In this document: positions 28,917 to 37,085 of the stretch, piece after piece
Position numbering within the stretch: position 1 is the first letter of the stretch
Layout: each line of letters begins with the position of its first letter
DNA from: Coprobacillaceae bacterium UN01-12pH3A
GTDB taxonomy: Bacteria > Bacillota_I > Bacilli_A > Erysipelotrichales > Coprobacillaceae
Assembly: GCA_027676805.1 (NCBI GenBank)
Contig: JAQENU010000004.1
Location: 203,257 to 267,256 of the forward strand
DNA length: 64,000 nt
Direction of reading: 5' to 3'
Position numbers and translations under genes: made by a program
The notes under the pieces: generated by a model
What the model was told of the DNA's origin: nothing
The model's database searches: none
The model's input: only the letters and a program-made list of their open reading frames with translations

Positions 28917-29487
28917 GCTCTTGCCTCCTTTTGACAACCGACTGCATAAATAAGAAGAAAATACTGATTAAAGAGCTGATAACTAGGATCAGCATGACAT
29001 TGACATTAAAAAAAGCATTGGCAATAAAAGCAGCGGGAACCAATAGATTTAATAATACCGATTTTTCTTCTAAGATCATTTTATACATATCTATAATTAA
29101 ATCGACGATCAGAGCGGCAACGCCAGCCTGCATCCCTTTTAAGATTGCGGCAATATAGGAATTATTGGAAAATGCAGCATACCAATTAGATATAAAGCTG
29201 AGAATGATGATGGGAGGCAGAATCGAACAAAGACTGCTGATGAGGATACCAATCCAGCCGGCAGTACGTTTTCCTGCTAAGATACTTAAATTAATTGCGA
29301 TGGCTCCCGGCGAAGATTGAGCAATGGCAGCCATCTCCATCAGTTCTTCCTCACTGAATAATTTTTTTTGCTCGACAAAGTATTTTCTGATCATCGGGAT
29401 GACCACATAGCCACCGCCAAAAGTAAATGTGCTGATAAATAGAAAGACATAGCAAAGCCATAAATAAAAACGAATTTTCTCTTTCAT
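28909..29487 (-). CDS. chrA: Chromate transporter, short chain (first of pair)
   Basis: 192 residues from the ATG at 29487 (AAAGGAG upstream). Shares the ChrA signature FGGGYVVIPMI and SSPGAIAINLSILAG, with about six membrane segments. The two proteins are paralogous halves. Diverges from a LysR gene that probably controls the pair. Confidence 0.88.
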   Translation of the reverse strand: MKEKIRFYLWLCYVFLFISTFTFGGGYVVIPMIRKYFVEQKKLFSEEELMEMAAIAQSSPGAIAINLSILAGKRTAGWIGILISSLCSILPPIIILSFISNWYAAFSNNSYIAAILKGMQAGVAALIVDLIIDMYKMILEEKSVLLNLLVPAAFIANAFFNVNVMLILVISSLISIFFLFMQSVVKRRQEHV

Positions 29488-29565
29488 AGAACTCCTTTCT
29501 CTGTATGCAAGGTTTATTATAAAAGTTGCTTTGCCATTTGTGAAATGATAATATACAGGGAGAGG

Positions 29566-29582
29566 CATGAATGAAATTCATG
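29566..29582 (+). promoter_or_regulatory. Palindrome in the chrA-lysR divergent region
   Basis: CATGAATGAAATTCATG is a perfect 7-3-7 palindrome, 17 bases before the LysR ATG, resembling a T-N11-A LysR box. A likely promoter for the LysR gene, TTGCTT, 17 bases, TAATAT, lies at about 29526-29554. Probable autoregulation site. Confidence 0.6.
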
Positions 29583-29598
29583 ACAAAAGGAGACTTAT

Positions 29599-30471
29599 AT
29601 GAACCTTAAACACTACATTATTTTTAGAGAAGTCGCTAAAACGGAAAACTTTACCCGTGCCGCAGAAAATCTCTTTTTAACACAGTCTGCCGTTTCTCAC
29701 GCAATGAAAGAATTGGAAAGCAAAGTCAATACTCCTTTATTTGAAAGAATGCATAAAAGTGTGAAGCTGACAAAAAGCGGAGAATTACTATTAAAAGAAG
29801 TCCTCCCTCTGCTTGAAGAGATGGAACGCTTAGAGTCTCGTTTAGGGGAATTGAAGGAAGCGGCTCCGCTTTCTATTTCCAGTTGTATTACCTTTGCTCA
29901 AATCTGGCTGCCTCGCTATATTCAGCAGTTTCAAAGTGTTCATCCTGCCAAGGTACAGGTAGAGATTAACAGTGCTGCTTTAGCGTTAAAGGCATTATTA
30001 GAGGGAAGAGCGGATGTTGCCTTTATCGAAGGCGCTTTGCCGTCACAGTCTTTTTTAATGACGCCGATTCTAAATTATGACATTGGGGCTTATGTGTCAC
30101 CTAATACAACGATTCAAAGTAAATTATCACTAAAAGCATTGCTGGAGCAGCGTTTGCTGTTAAGAGAACGCGGAAGTGCAGTCCGGGAAACGTTTGAATC
30201 AGCTGTGACATTGGCAGGTTATCAGCTATTCGCTGAATGGGTCAGTGTTGATTCACAAACCTTGATTGAAGCAGCAAAAAGGGGATTGGGCATTGCAATC
30301 TTACCTAAAGTATTGGTTCAGCAGGAGCTAAAAGAAAATACATTGATCGAATTGGAGATTACCGATTTAAATCTGAGTAACCCAATCACGATGGTGATGA
30401 ATAAGAATAAAAAGATGACACCGATGCTGGAAGCATTTTGTGCGAATATACCGCTCAATATCTTGTTATAA
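29599..30471 (+). CDS. LysR-family transcriptional regulator
   Basis: 290 residues. N-terminal winged helix (NLKHYIIFREVAKTENFTRAAENLFLTQSAVSHAMKELE is the usual LysR pattern, in part) followed by a periplasmic-binding-like effector domain (SISSCITFAQIWLPRYIQQF). Related to the CysL/YwfK type by general look only. It diverges from the chrA pair, the usual arrangement for a regulator and its target. A rhodanese gene follows 21 bases later, so sulfur or oxyanion metabolism is a possible theme. Confidence 0.92.
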   Translation: MNLKHYIIFREVAKTENFTRAAENLFLTQSAVSHAMKELESKVNTPLFERMHKSVKLTKSGELLLKEVLPLLEEMERLESRLGELKEAAPLSISSCITFAQIWLPRYIQQFQSVHPAKVQVEINSAALALKALLEGRADVAFIEGALPSQSFLMTPILNYDIGAYVSPNTTIQSKLSLKALLEQRLLLRERGSAVRETFESAVTLAGYQLFAEWVSVDSQTLIEAAKRGLGIAILPKVLVQQELKENTLIELEITDLNLSNPITMVMNKNKKMTPMLEAFCANIPLNILL

Positions 30472-30492
30472 TAGAGAAAAGGAGAAAATCGA

Positions 30493-30801
30493 ATGGAGTA
30501 TAAAACAATTACACCGCAGACCGCAAAAGAAATGATCGATCACGAAAAAGTGACGATAGTGGATGTTCGTGAAGAGGAGGAGTATGCAGTAATGCATATC
30601 CCGGGTTCAATCCTGCTGCCATTAGGAATGATTACGCAAACTGCAACGGCATCATTGAAAGATCCCAATGAAAAGATTTTGGTCTATTGCCGCAGCGGAA
30701 AAAGAAGTGCGGCAGCATGTGAACAGCTCGAAAAGATGGGCTATCAGAATGTGTATAACTTTGGCGGGATTTTAGATTGGCCCTATGACATCGACCGATA
30801 A
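30493..30801 (+). CDS. Rhodanese-like sulfurtransferase
   Basis: 102 residues, one rhodanese domain of the PspE/GlpE size. Starts VTIVDVREEEEYAVMHIPGS; the active-site loop is VYCRSGKRS with the catalytic Cys intact. It moves a sulfane sulfur to thiol acceptors. Probably co-transcribed with the LysR gene just upstream; terminated by a strong hairpin. Confidence 0.93.
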   Translation: MEYKTITPQTAKEMIDHEKVTIVDVREEEEYAVMHIPGSILLPLGMITQTATASLKDPNEKILVYCRSGKRSAAACEQLEKMGYQNVYNFGGILDWPYDIDR

Positions 30802-30828
30802 GGATTGCAGAAGGGCAATCTTTTTTTA
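30802..30828 (+). terminator. Rho-independent terminator after the rhodanese gene
   Basis: GATTGC, loop AGAAGG, GCAATC, then seven T. Confidence 0.9.
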
Positions 30829-31150
30829 TTTATAAGCGTTGGTTTTATGAAAGGGTTTTCGCTTGTGAAGGGATGAAAATCAAGCGGTTTTAATCATAAA
30901 AAAAGTGTAAAATTTTGAAAAAAATGTTCTTTTGGCGATTCGCTTTAAAAATAAGAAAAAGTATGATAAAATCAATATAAATAAGAGCTAGTTTGATTTG
31001 CATTTCACGGGGTTTAAAAAAATTTTTTAAGTGTAAGCGCTTAATGTCAAAAAGGAGGTAAAAAAGCTATTGTATTTTTTTTCACAAGATGATAAACTAC
31101 GTGTGTAAATCAAATTAAATATTTCACAAAAAACATACGGAGGTGTGATC
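30829..31150 (+). promoter_or_regulatory. adhE upstream region
   Basis: 322 bases without a normal gene. Candidate promoters: TTCGCT (30939-30944), 17 bases, TATGAT (30962-30967), weak; and TTGTAT (31070-31075), 17 bases, TAAACT (31093-31098). TGTAAGCGCTTAAT (31032-31045) has a perfect core palindrome TAAGCGCTTA and resembles a CcpA cre site. TTCACAA, the Rex half-site, occurs at 31081-31087 and 31123-31129 but without the partner half. AAAGGAGGT (31051-31059) is a full SD with no ATG after it. Confidence 0.5.
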
Positions 31151-33811
31151 ATGGCAGAAAAAAAAGTTGCCAAAGTAGAAGAAATGACAAATGAACAAGT
31201 GGATGCTTATGTAGATGGTCTAGTAAGCAAAGCCTTAGTTTCATTAGAAAAATTTAGACGTTTAGATCAAGATGCAGTAGATTATATCGTTGCAAAATGT
31301 TCAGTTGCTGGATTAGATCAGCATGGTGTTTTAGCAGAAGCTGCTATCAAAGAAACAGGCAGAGGGGTATTTGAAGACAAAGCCGTTAAAAACTTATTTG
31401 CCTGCGAATACGTAAACTCTAACTTACGTCACTTAAAAACAGTAGGAATCATCAATGAAGATCCACTAACTGGAATCACTGAAATCGCTGAACCAGTTGG
31501 GGTAGTATGTGGAATTATCCCTACAACAAACCCAACTTCTACAGTTATCTTTAAATCATTAATCGCTTTAAAAACAAGAAACCCAATCATCTTCTCATTC
31601 CATCCATCTGCTCAGCAATGTTCTAAGCTAGCAGCTATTTGTATGAGAGATGCAGCGGTTGCAGCCGGAGCTCCGGAAGATTGTATTCAATGGTTGGACT
31701 TACCAACTCCATCAATGTATGCAACGACTTCATTAATGAATAATGATGGTATCGCTACAATCTTGGCAACAGGTGGTAACGCAATGGTAAAAGCTGCATA
31801 TTCTTGCGGTAAGCCAGCATTAGGTGTAGGAGCCGGAAACGTGCCTACATACTTAGAAAAAACTTGTAACATCAAACGTGCAGTGAATGACGTTATCTTA
31901 TCAAAATCTTTCGATAACGGGATGATTTGTGCTTCTGAACAGGCAGCTATCATCGATCATGAAATCTATGATGAAGTGATCAATGAAATGAAACGCTTTA
32001 AAGTTTATTTTGTAAATGATAAAGAAAAAGAAGCTTTAGAAAAATATATGTTCGGATTTGCTTCTAACTCTGAAGGTGTTGAAAACGCTAAATTAAATCC
32101 AAATATCGTTGGACATTCAGCTTATTCAATCGCTTTAGAAGCTGGAATCAAAGTACCGGAAGATACTCAAATCCTTTGTGCAGTATGTAGTGAAGTAGGA
32201 CCAAAAGAACCTTTAACAAGAGAAAAATTATCTCCGGTATTAGCTATTTTAAAAGCTGATTCTACAGAAGATGGTATTGCTAAAGCGGCAGCAATGGTTG
32301 AATTCAACGGTTTAGGACACTCTGCAGCAATCCATACTCAAAATCATGATGTAACAATCGAATTCGGTAAAGCTTGTAAAGCAATCCGTATCATCGAAAA
32401 TGCTCCATCTACATTCGGAGGAATCGGTTCAGTTTATAATGCTTTCATTCCTTCATTAACATTAGGATGTGGATCTTATGGTAGAAACTCAGTTTCTAAC
32501 AACGTAAGTGCCATCAACTTATTAAATATTAAGAGAGTAGGGAGACGTAACAACAATATGCAATGGGTTAAACTTCCACCAAAAATCTATTTCGAAAAGA
32601 ACTCAATCAAATACTTGATTGATATGAAAGAAATGGAAAAAGCTATGATCGTCACTGACCGTGGTATGTATAATTTAGGTTATGTAGCTAAAATTGAAGA
32701 TGCGATCAAGAGAAGAAGAAATAAAGTAGATATCGAATTATTCTTTGATGTTGAACCAGATCCAAGTGTAGATACAGTACAAAAAGGTGTTGAATTAATG
32801 AACAAATTCAATCCTGATGTTATTATCGCATTAGGTGGAGGTTCTTCAATGGATGCCGCTAAAGTTATGTGGTTATTACATGAACATCCAGAAGTAAACT
32901 TCGATGATATTAAACAAAAATTCATGGACATTAGAAAACGTGCATTCAAATTCCCTGAATTAGGAAAGAAAACAAGATTAATCTGTATCCCAACAACTTC
33001 AGGTACAGGTTCAGAAGTAACACCATTTGCGGTTATTACTGATCGTAAAGAAAATAAAAAATATCCATTAACTGACTATGCATTGACACCAACAGTAGCT
33101 ATCGTAGATCCGGAATTTGCAATGAGTATGCCTGCTTCTATCGCTGCTGATACAGGGGTTGACGTATTAACTCATGCCGTTGAAGCTTATGTTTCAATCT
33201 TAGCATCTGACTTTACAGACGGATGGGCTAAACAAGCGGTTAAATTAGTATTCGACTACTTAGAAAGATCAGTTAAAAATGGTAAAAACGATCCGGAAGC
33301 AAGAGAAAAAATGCATAATGCTGCGACTATCGCCGGTATGGCATTCGCCAATGCTTTCTTGGGTATGAACCACTCATTAGCACATAAGATCGGTGGAGAA
33401 TTCCATGTACCTCATGGACGTACAAACGCTATTTTATTACCACATGTTATCCGTTATAACGGAACAGTGCCTACTAAATTAAACATTTGGCCTAAGATCG
33501 AAAACTATAAAGCTGATGTTAAATACATGGAATTAGCTCAATTAATCGGATTAAACCCTAAAACTCCAGCTGAAGGTGTAGAAATGTTTGCACAGGCTTG
33601 TGATGAATTATCAGGAAAAGTTGGAATTCCTTCTAACTTCGCATCTCAGGGAATCAGCAAAGAAGATTGGGAAGAAGCCGTTCACAGAATCGCTATGAAC
33701 GCTTATGAAGATCAATGTTCACCAGCTAACCCTAGAATGCCTATGGTTAAGGATATGGAACAAATCTTAAGATTAACTTATAGCTATGAAAGAAAAACAA
33801 CTAAAAAATAA
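31151..33811 (+). CDS. adhE: Bifunctional acetaldehyde-CoA/alcohol dehydrogenase
   Basis: 886 residues from ATG 31151 with GGAGGTG at 31140-31146; a GTG 6 bases earlier overlaps the SD. The N-terminal aldehyde dehydrogenase half (to about 440) has Cys in MICASEQAAI and reduces acetyl-CoA to acetaldehyde; the C-terminal iron-dependent alcohol dehydrogenase half (PTTSGTGSEVTPF, NHSLAHKIGGEFHVPHG) makes ethanol, regenerating two NAD+. These proteins form spirosome filaments. Codon use is strongly biased (TTA, GCT, AAA, ATC), a mark of very high expression compared with the neighbours. Confidence 0.98.
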   Translation: MAEKKVAKVEEMTNEQVDAYVDGLVSKALVSLEKFRRLDQDAVDYIVAKCSVAGLDQHGVLAEAAIKETGRGVFEDKAVKNLFACEYVNSNLRHLKTVGIINEDPLTGITEIAEPVGVVCGIIPTTNPTSTVIFKSLIALKTRNPIIFSFHPSAQQCSKLAAICMRDAAVAAGAPEDCIQWLDLPTPSMYATTSLMNNDGIATILATGGNAMVKAAYSCGKPALGVGAGNVPTYLEKTCNIKRAVNDVILSKSFDNGMICASEQAAIIDHEIYDEVINEMKRFKVYFVNDKEKEALEKYMFGFASNSEGVENAKLNPNIVGHSAYSIALEAGIKVPEDTQILCAVCSEVGPKEPLTREKLSPVLAILKADSTEDGIAKAAAMVEFNGLGHSAAIHTQNHDVTIEFGKACKAIRIIENAPSTFGGIGSVYNAFIPSLTLGCGSYGRNSVSNNVSAINLLNIKRVGRRNNNMQWVKLPPKIYFEKNSIKYLIDMKEMEKAMIVTDRGMYNLGYVAKIEDAIKRRRNKVDIELFFDVEPDPSVDTVQKGVELMNKFNPDVIIALGGGSSMDAAKVMWLLHEHPEVNFDDIKQKFMDIRKRAFKFPELGKKTRLICIPTTSGTGSEVTPFAVITDRKENKKYPLTDYALTPTVAIVDPEFAMSMPASIAADTGVDVLTHAVEAYVSILASDFTDGWAKQAVKLVFDYLERSVKNGKNDPEAREKMHNAATIAGMAFANAFLGMNHSLAHKIGGEFHVPHGRTNAILLPHVIRYNGTVPTKLNIWPKIENYKADVKYMELAQLIGLNPKTPAEGVEMFAQACDELSGKVGIPSNFASQGISKEDWEEAVHRIAMNAYEDQCSPANPRMPMVKDMEQILRLTYSYERKTTKK

Positions 33812-33823
33812 TGTCTGAAAATG

Positions 33824-33862
33824 AAATAATCTGGGGATCAAACCTCAGATTATTTTTTTGTT
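33824..33862 (+). terminator. Rho-independent terminator of adhE
   Basis: AATAATCTGGGG and CCTCAGATTATT pair around ATCAAA, then a seven-T run. Strong, as suits a highly expressed gene. Confidence 0.92.
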
Positions 33863-33920
33863 TTTTATTTGGAATAGACACACATTATGATATACTATAA
33901 GGGCTAAGAAGGAGGCGCGT

Positions 33921-34604
33921 ATGAAAATAAATAAATCATTCATTATATACTTTATTTTATTTTTATCTACCCTTCTTTACCAAGTCTTTGTAGCTGTGAG
34001 TCCCGTTATCACATTTGGGGTAAAAGAAAAAATCGGAATTGTGACACTGGGGATTTTATGGCTGAGCCTCAGTGTATGGCAGCTATTAAAAGAATTAAAG
34101 GAACGCTCACAAAAACGTAAGCTGATGACCGCCTTTATTTTCCTTGTTTTTATTATTTATCTGGTTAATCTCGTTTATTTATTATTCTTTGATGGCGATT
34201 TTGGCAGAAATATCACAGTACAAAGTAATAAACTTTTATCGCATATGGTTGAAGGCATTAATTTGGAGCCGTTTAAAATGATGAAGGACTATATGCTGGC
34301 TTATCAAAATGGCAATATCTACCTGTCACATTTATTGCTTAATGTTGTTGGGAATTTAATCGTCTTTGCTCCAATGGGGATTTTGTTGCCGACCTTATCG
34401 GAAACGATGGATTCTTTCTTTCGCTTTCCGCTTTTTATGGCAACAACTATCATTTTAAGTGAATGTGCACAAGTGTACTTTAGTGTAGGGGTCGGGGACA
34501 TTGATGATTTTATTTTAAATTTTACCGGGGTCATGATTGTCTTTCTCATTTATAAGATTCCATTTGTGAAGAAAGCATGGAAACATTTGCTTTATCGGGA
34601 TTAA
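33921..34604 (+). CDS. VanZ-like membrane protein
   Basis: 227 residues with about five to six membrane segments. The VanZ pattern is seen in INLEPFKMMKDY, LNVVGNLIVFAPMGILLPTL and ECAQVYFSVGVGDIDDFILNFTG. Same family as the gene at 20121 but clearly diverged. SD AAGGAGG. A TATATAAT-like box follows it, so the next gene may have its own promoter. Function unknown. Confidence 0.87.
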   Translation: MKINKSFIIYFILFLSTLLYQVFVAVSPVITFGVKEKIGIVTLGILWLSLSVWQLLKELKERSQKRKLMTAFIFLVFIIYLVNLVYLLFFDGDFGRNITVQSNKLLSHMVEGINLEPFKMMKDYMLAYQNGNIYLSHLLLNVVGNLIVFAPMGILLPTLSETMDSFFRFPLFMATTIILSECAQVYFSVGVGDIDDFILNFTGVMIVFLIYKIPFVKKAWKHLLYRD

Positions 34605-34639
34605 TTATTATTATATAATAAATGTAAGGGGGGAGAGCG

Positions 34640-35917
34640 ATGAAGGATAAACGTTGGGAATCCTCTTCAATGGTCATCGGGGGAACGTGTCTTGTTGTTT
34701 TAGGCATCAGTGTCATGATTATGCGGGCAACATTTGCGATTACGATGATCGAACTGATTGCTTCCCTATTGATTATCGCCGGAGTTTTTCAATTAGTAGC
34801 ATTAGTGATTGGTTCAAATGATATTAAGAAATCAATCTCTTTGACGACAGCTTTAGTGAGTATTGTGGCAGGAGAACTGATACAGTTATTTCCCGAAGTG
34901 CCGGTTTCTTTGATTGTCATCTTATTTGGACTGTATGGCATTATGACGGGAGTATTAAAGCTTATTACTTATTTTATTTATCGCAAAGACCATGTGAAAG
35001 GACGTTTAATCTTATTACTGGATGCGCTCTTGTTTATTGGTTTAGGGTTGTTTTTGGTATTAACCCCGTTTGCCAGAGTAGGACAGCTGTTTTTACTATT
35101 GGGACTGTATGCGGTATGTTTGGGATATACCTATGTACGTGATGGCTTTGAACTCATCATTCCAAAAGCAACGAAAACAAAGTATAAAAGAATGATCCGT
35201 ATTAATTTACCGATCTTTTTAGTGGCATTGCTGCCGTACCGTGCCTTACAGGCAATCAATAAATATTTAGGGGAATACGATGATGACGGCGAAGTTACCG
35301 AATTTGTAGAAAAGAAAGAAGAAGTTGTTCCGGATATTGAAGTTTTTATTCATGTCACTCAAAATGGCTATGGGGCCTTAGGACATGTTGATTTATATTT
35401 TGACAATGAGATTATTTCTTATGGTAATTATGATCAGGATTCATTTAAACTGATGGAATCAATCGGAGATGGTATTTTATTTATCACAACTAAAGAAAAA
35501 TATATTCCTTTTTGCATAGAACACAGTAAAAAAACATTATTCAGCTATGGCTTGAAATTAGATGAAGAACAATATAAAAATGTCAAAGCAAAGATTGATG
35601 AATTAAAGTCACGATTAGTGCCTTGGGAACCACCGATTATGAAAGATCCGGAGCATCCGGAGAAATATCAGGATTATGGAAGTCTGTTAGTCAAAGATTG
35701 CGATGCGTTGCTTTACAAGTTTAAATACAGCCGCTTTAAGACCTACTTTGTCATGAGTACAAACTGTGTCTTGCTGGCAGACAGCGTACTAGGAAAAGCA
35801 GGGACAGATTTATTGAATATCAACGGGATGATCACACCGGGGACATATTATGATTACTTTGAACGTGAGTTCAAGAAAGAGGGCAGTTTCGTGGTAACAC
35901 GTACAGTTTATAAATAA
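34640..35917 (+). CDS. DUF308 membrane protein fused to a putative permuted papain-like domain
   Basis: 425 residues. Residues 1-200 form six or more membrane segments of the HdeD/DUF308 type (two repeats, each with G-rich helices). From about residue 225 a soluble domain begins: VFIHVTQNGYGALGHVDLYFDNEIISYGNYD, in which the GHVD His precedes a later STNCVLLADSVLG Cys. His before Cys is the order of circularly permuted NlpC/P60-LRAT-like folds, so a membrane-bound hydrolase or acyltransferase is a plausible inference. An adjacent PII-like gene follows 13 bases later. No family search was possible. Confidence 0.65.
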   Translation: MKDKRWESSSMVIGGTCLVVLGISVMIMRATFAITMIELIASLLIIAGVFQLVALVIGSNDIKKSISLTTALVSIVAGELIQLFPEVPVSLIVILFGLYGIMTGVLKLITYFIYRKDHVKGRLILLLDALLFIGLGLFLVLTPFARVGQLFLLLGLYAVCLGYTYVRDGFELIIPKATKTKYKRMIRINLPIFLVALLPYRALQAINKYLGEYDDDGEVTEFVEKKEEVVPDIEVFIHVTQNGYGALGHVDLYFDNEIISYGNYDQDSFKLMESIGDGILFITTKEKYIPFCIEHSKKTLFSYGLKLDEEQYKNVKAKIDELKSRLVPWEPPIMKDPEHPEKYQDYGSLLVKDCDALLYKFKYSRFKTYFVMSTNCVLLADSVLGKAGTDLLNINGMITPGTYYDYFEREFKKEGSFVVTRTVYK

Positions 35918-35930
35918 TGGGGTGAGAAAA

Positions 35931-36281
35931 ATGAAATTAGTCATTTTTATTCTCAACAATCCGGATTTACAGGAAACGTTTTTAGGCAAGCTTTATAATG
36001 CCGGGATTCGCGGTGGTACAATTTTGGATAGTATGGGGATGGCAAAGAAGCAAACAGATTATCAAAATGAGGATTTAGTATCCGTATTAAAACAGTTATT
36101 TATTATTCCTCGGGATGCCAACAAAACAATGCTTTTTTGTATGGAAGAAGAAAAGGTGGCAAAGTTTAAACAGATCGTAAACGATGTGACCGGTGGTTTG
36201 GATCAGCCTAATTCGGGCGTATTGATGATCCTTCCCATCGATGAAGTTTATGGCAGCTTTATCACAAGAAAAGGGCGATGA
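35931..36281 (+). CDS. PII-like small signalling protein (putative)
   Basis: 116 residues from ATG 35931; GGGGTGAG is upstream, and a GTG at 35922 would overlap it. The text MKLVIFILNNPDLQETFLGKL, GTILDSMGMA and a C-terminal VTGGLDQPNSGVLMILPIDEVYG fit a PII/CutA-like ferredoxin fold, with the T-loop region in the middle. PII-like proteins sense nucleotides or metabolites and usually control a membrane partner; the DUF308 protein just upstream is the obvious candidate. Family call is by pattern only. Confidence 0.65.
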   Translation: MKLVIFILNNPDLQETFLGKLYNAGIRGGTILDSMGMAKKQTDYQNEDLVSVLKQLFIIPRDANKTMLFCMEEEKVAKFKQIVNDVTGGLDQPNSGVLMILPIDEVYGSFITRKGR

Positions 36282-36299
36282 TAATGTCATCGTCCTTTT
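36273..36299. terminator. Bidirectional terminator
   Basis: GGGCGATGA (36273-36281) and TCATCGTCC (36287-36295) with loop TAATG; T run on plus, and TTTT on the minus strand after the reversed stem. Serves the PII-like gene and the converging HAD gene. Confidence 0.82.
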
Positions 36300-37083
36300 A
36301 TATTAGCTGATAATGCTTTAAAGCATTGGCAATGCCGTCATCATCGACATCTGTCGTGATATATTCAACATGATTAAAAATTCGCGGATCACTGTTTTTC
36401 ATAGCGACACTATGCTGACAATATTCAAGCATCGAAAGATCATTTGTGCTGTCACCAAAGCAGTAGGTATGCTCATGGTCTACTTGCAGATGATTCATCA
36501 GAAACTGAATGCTGGTTGCTTTGGTAAAGCCATGCGGTACAAATTCACCGAAGTCATGGGCACGTTCGATATAATCGAAATATGGGTCCATCTCTTTTTT
36601 TAATGCGGGGAAATCACTGTGTTCGTCATGCCAAATAGTAAACTTATCAAAATGAATATCGACATCATCCCAAGTGTGCTGAGTATCCATCCCAATTGAT
36701 GTATAATTGTTTTTAATTTGGGCTACATGGGGATGCTGGTTGTTTGGATCATAATAAACGGCCTTTTTTCCTTCTAATAAGGCAGCGACTTTATATTTTC
36801 TTAAAGAGGTTATAACGAGTTTGATTATTTCCGGGGAAATTTCCTGATGAAACAAAATCTGCTGATGATACTCGATGTAAGTGCCGCAGCCGCACAATAT
36901 TCCGTCATAGTCCAAATCTTTAATTTCCAAAGAGATGGAAGCATAGGGACGACCGGTATTAATAAAGATTAGATGTCCGTTCACCTGTGCCTGTTTTAAT
37001 GCCTCTTTGGCACTTTGAGGCACTTGGTGTGTAGTATCGCTTAATAAGGTTCCATCAATATCAAAGAATAGAAGCTTCTTCAT
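36298..37083 (-). CDS. Cof-type HAD hydrolase
   Basis: 261 residues. HAD motif I LFFDIDGTLL, motif II NTGRP, and the Cof end FGDSTNDLSMLEYCQHSVAMKNSD then ITTDVDDDGIANALKHYQL. The same family as the 27556 gene, whose last residues (DGVAKALKHYQFI) look much alike; they are probably paralogues. It follows the SDR-type gene by two bases and belongs to the same operon. Substrate unknown. Confidence 0.92.
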   Translation of the reverse strand: MKKLLFFDIDGTLLSDTTHQVPQSAKEALKQAQVNGHLIFINTGRPYASISLEIKDLDYDGILCGCGTYIEYHQQILFHQEISPEIIKLVITSLRKYKVAALLEGKKAVYYDPNNQHPHVAQIKNNYTSIGMDTQHTWDDVDIHFDKFTIWHDEHSDFPALKKEMDPYFDYIERAHDFGEFVPHGFTKATSIQFLMNHLQVDHEHTYCFGDSTNDLSMLEYCQHSVAMKNSDPRIFNHVEYITTDVDDDGIANALKHYQLI

Positions 37084-37085
37084 GA

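Noticed and set aside
30829-31150. A complete Rex operator
   Set aside because: Only TTCACAA half-sites are present; the opposite half TTGTGAA is not at the right spacing.
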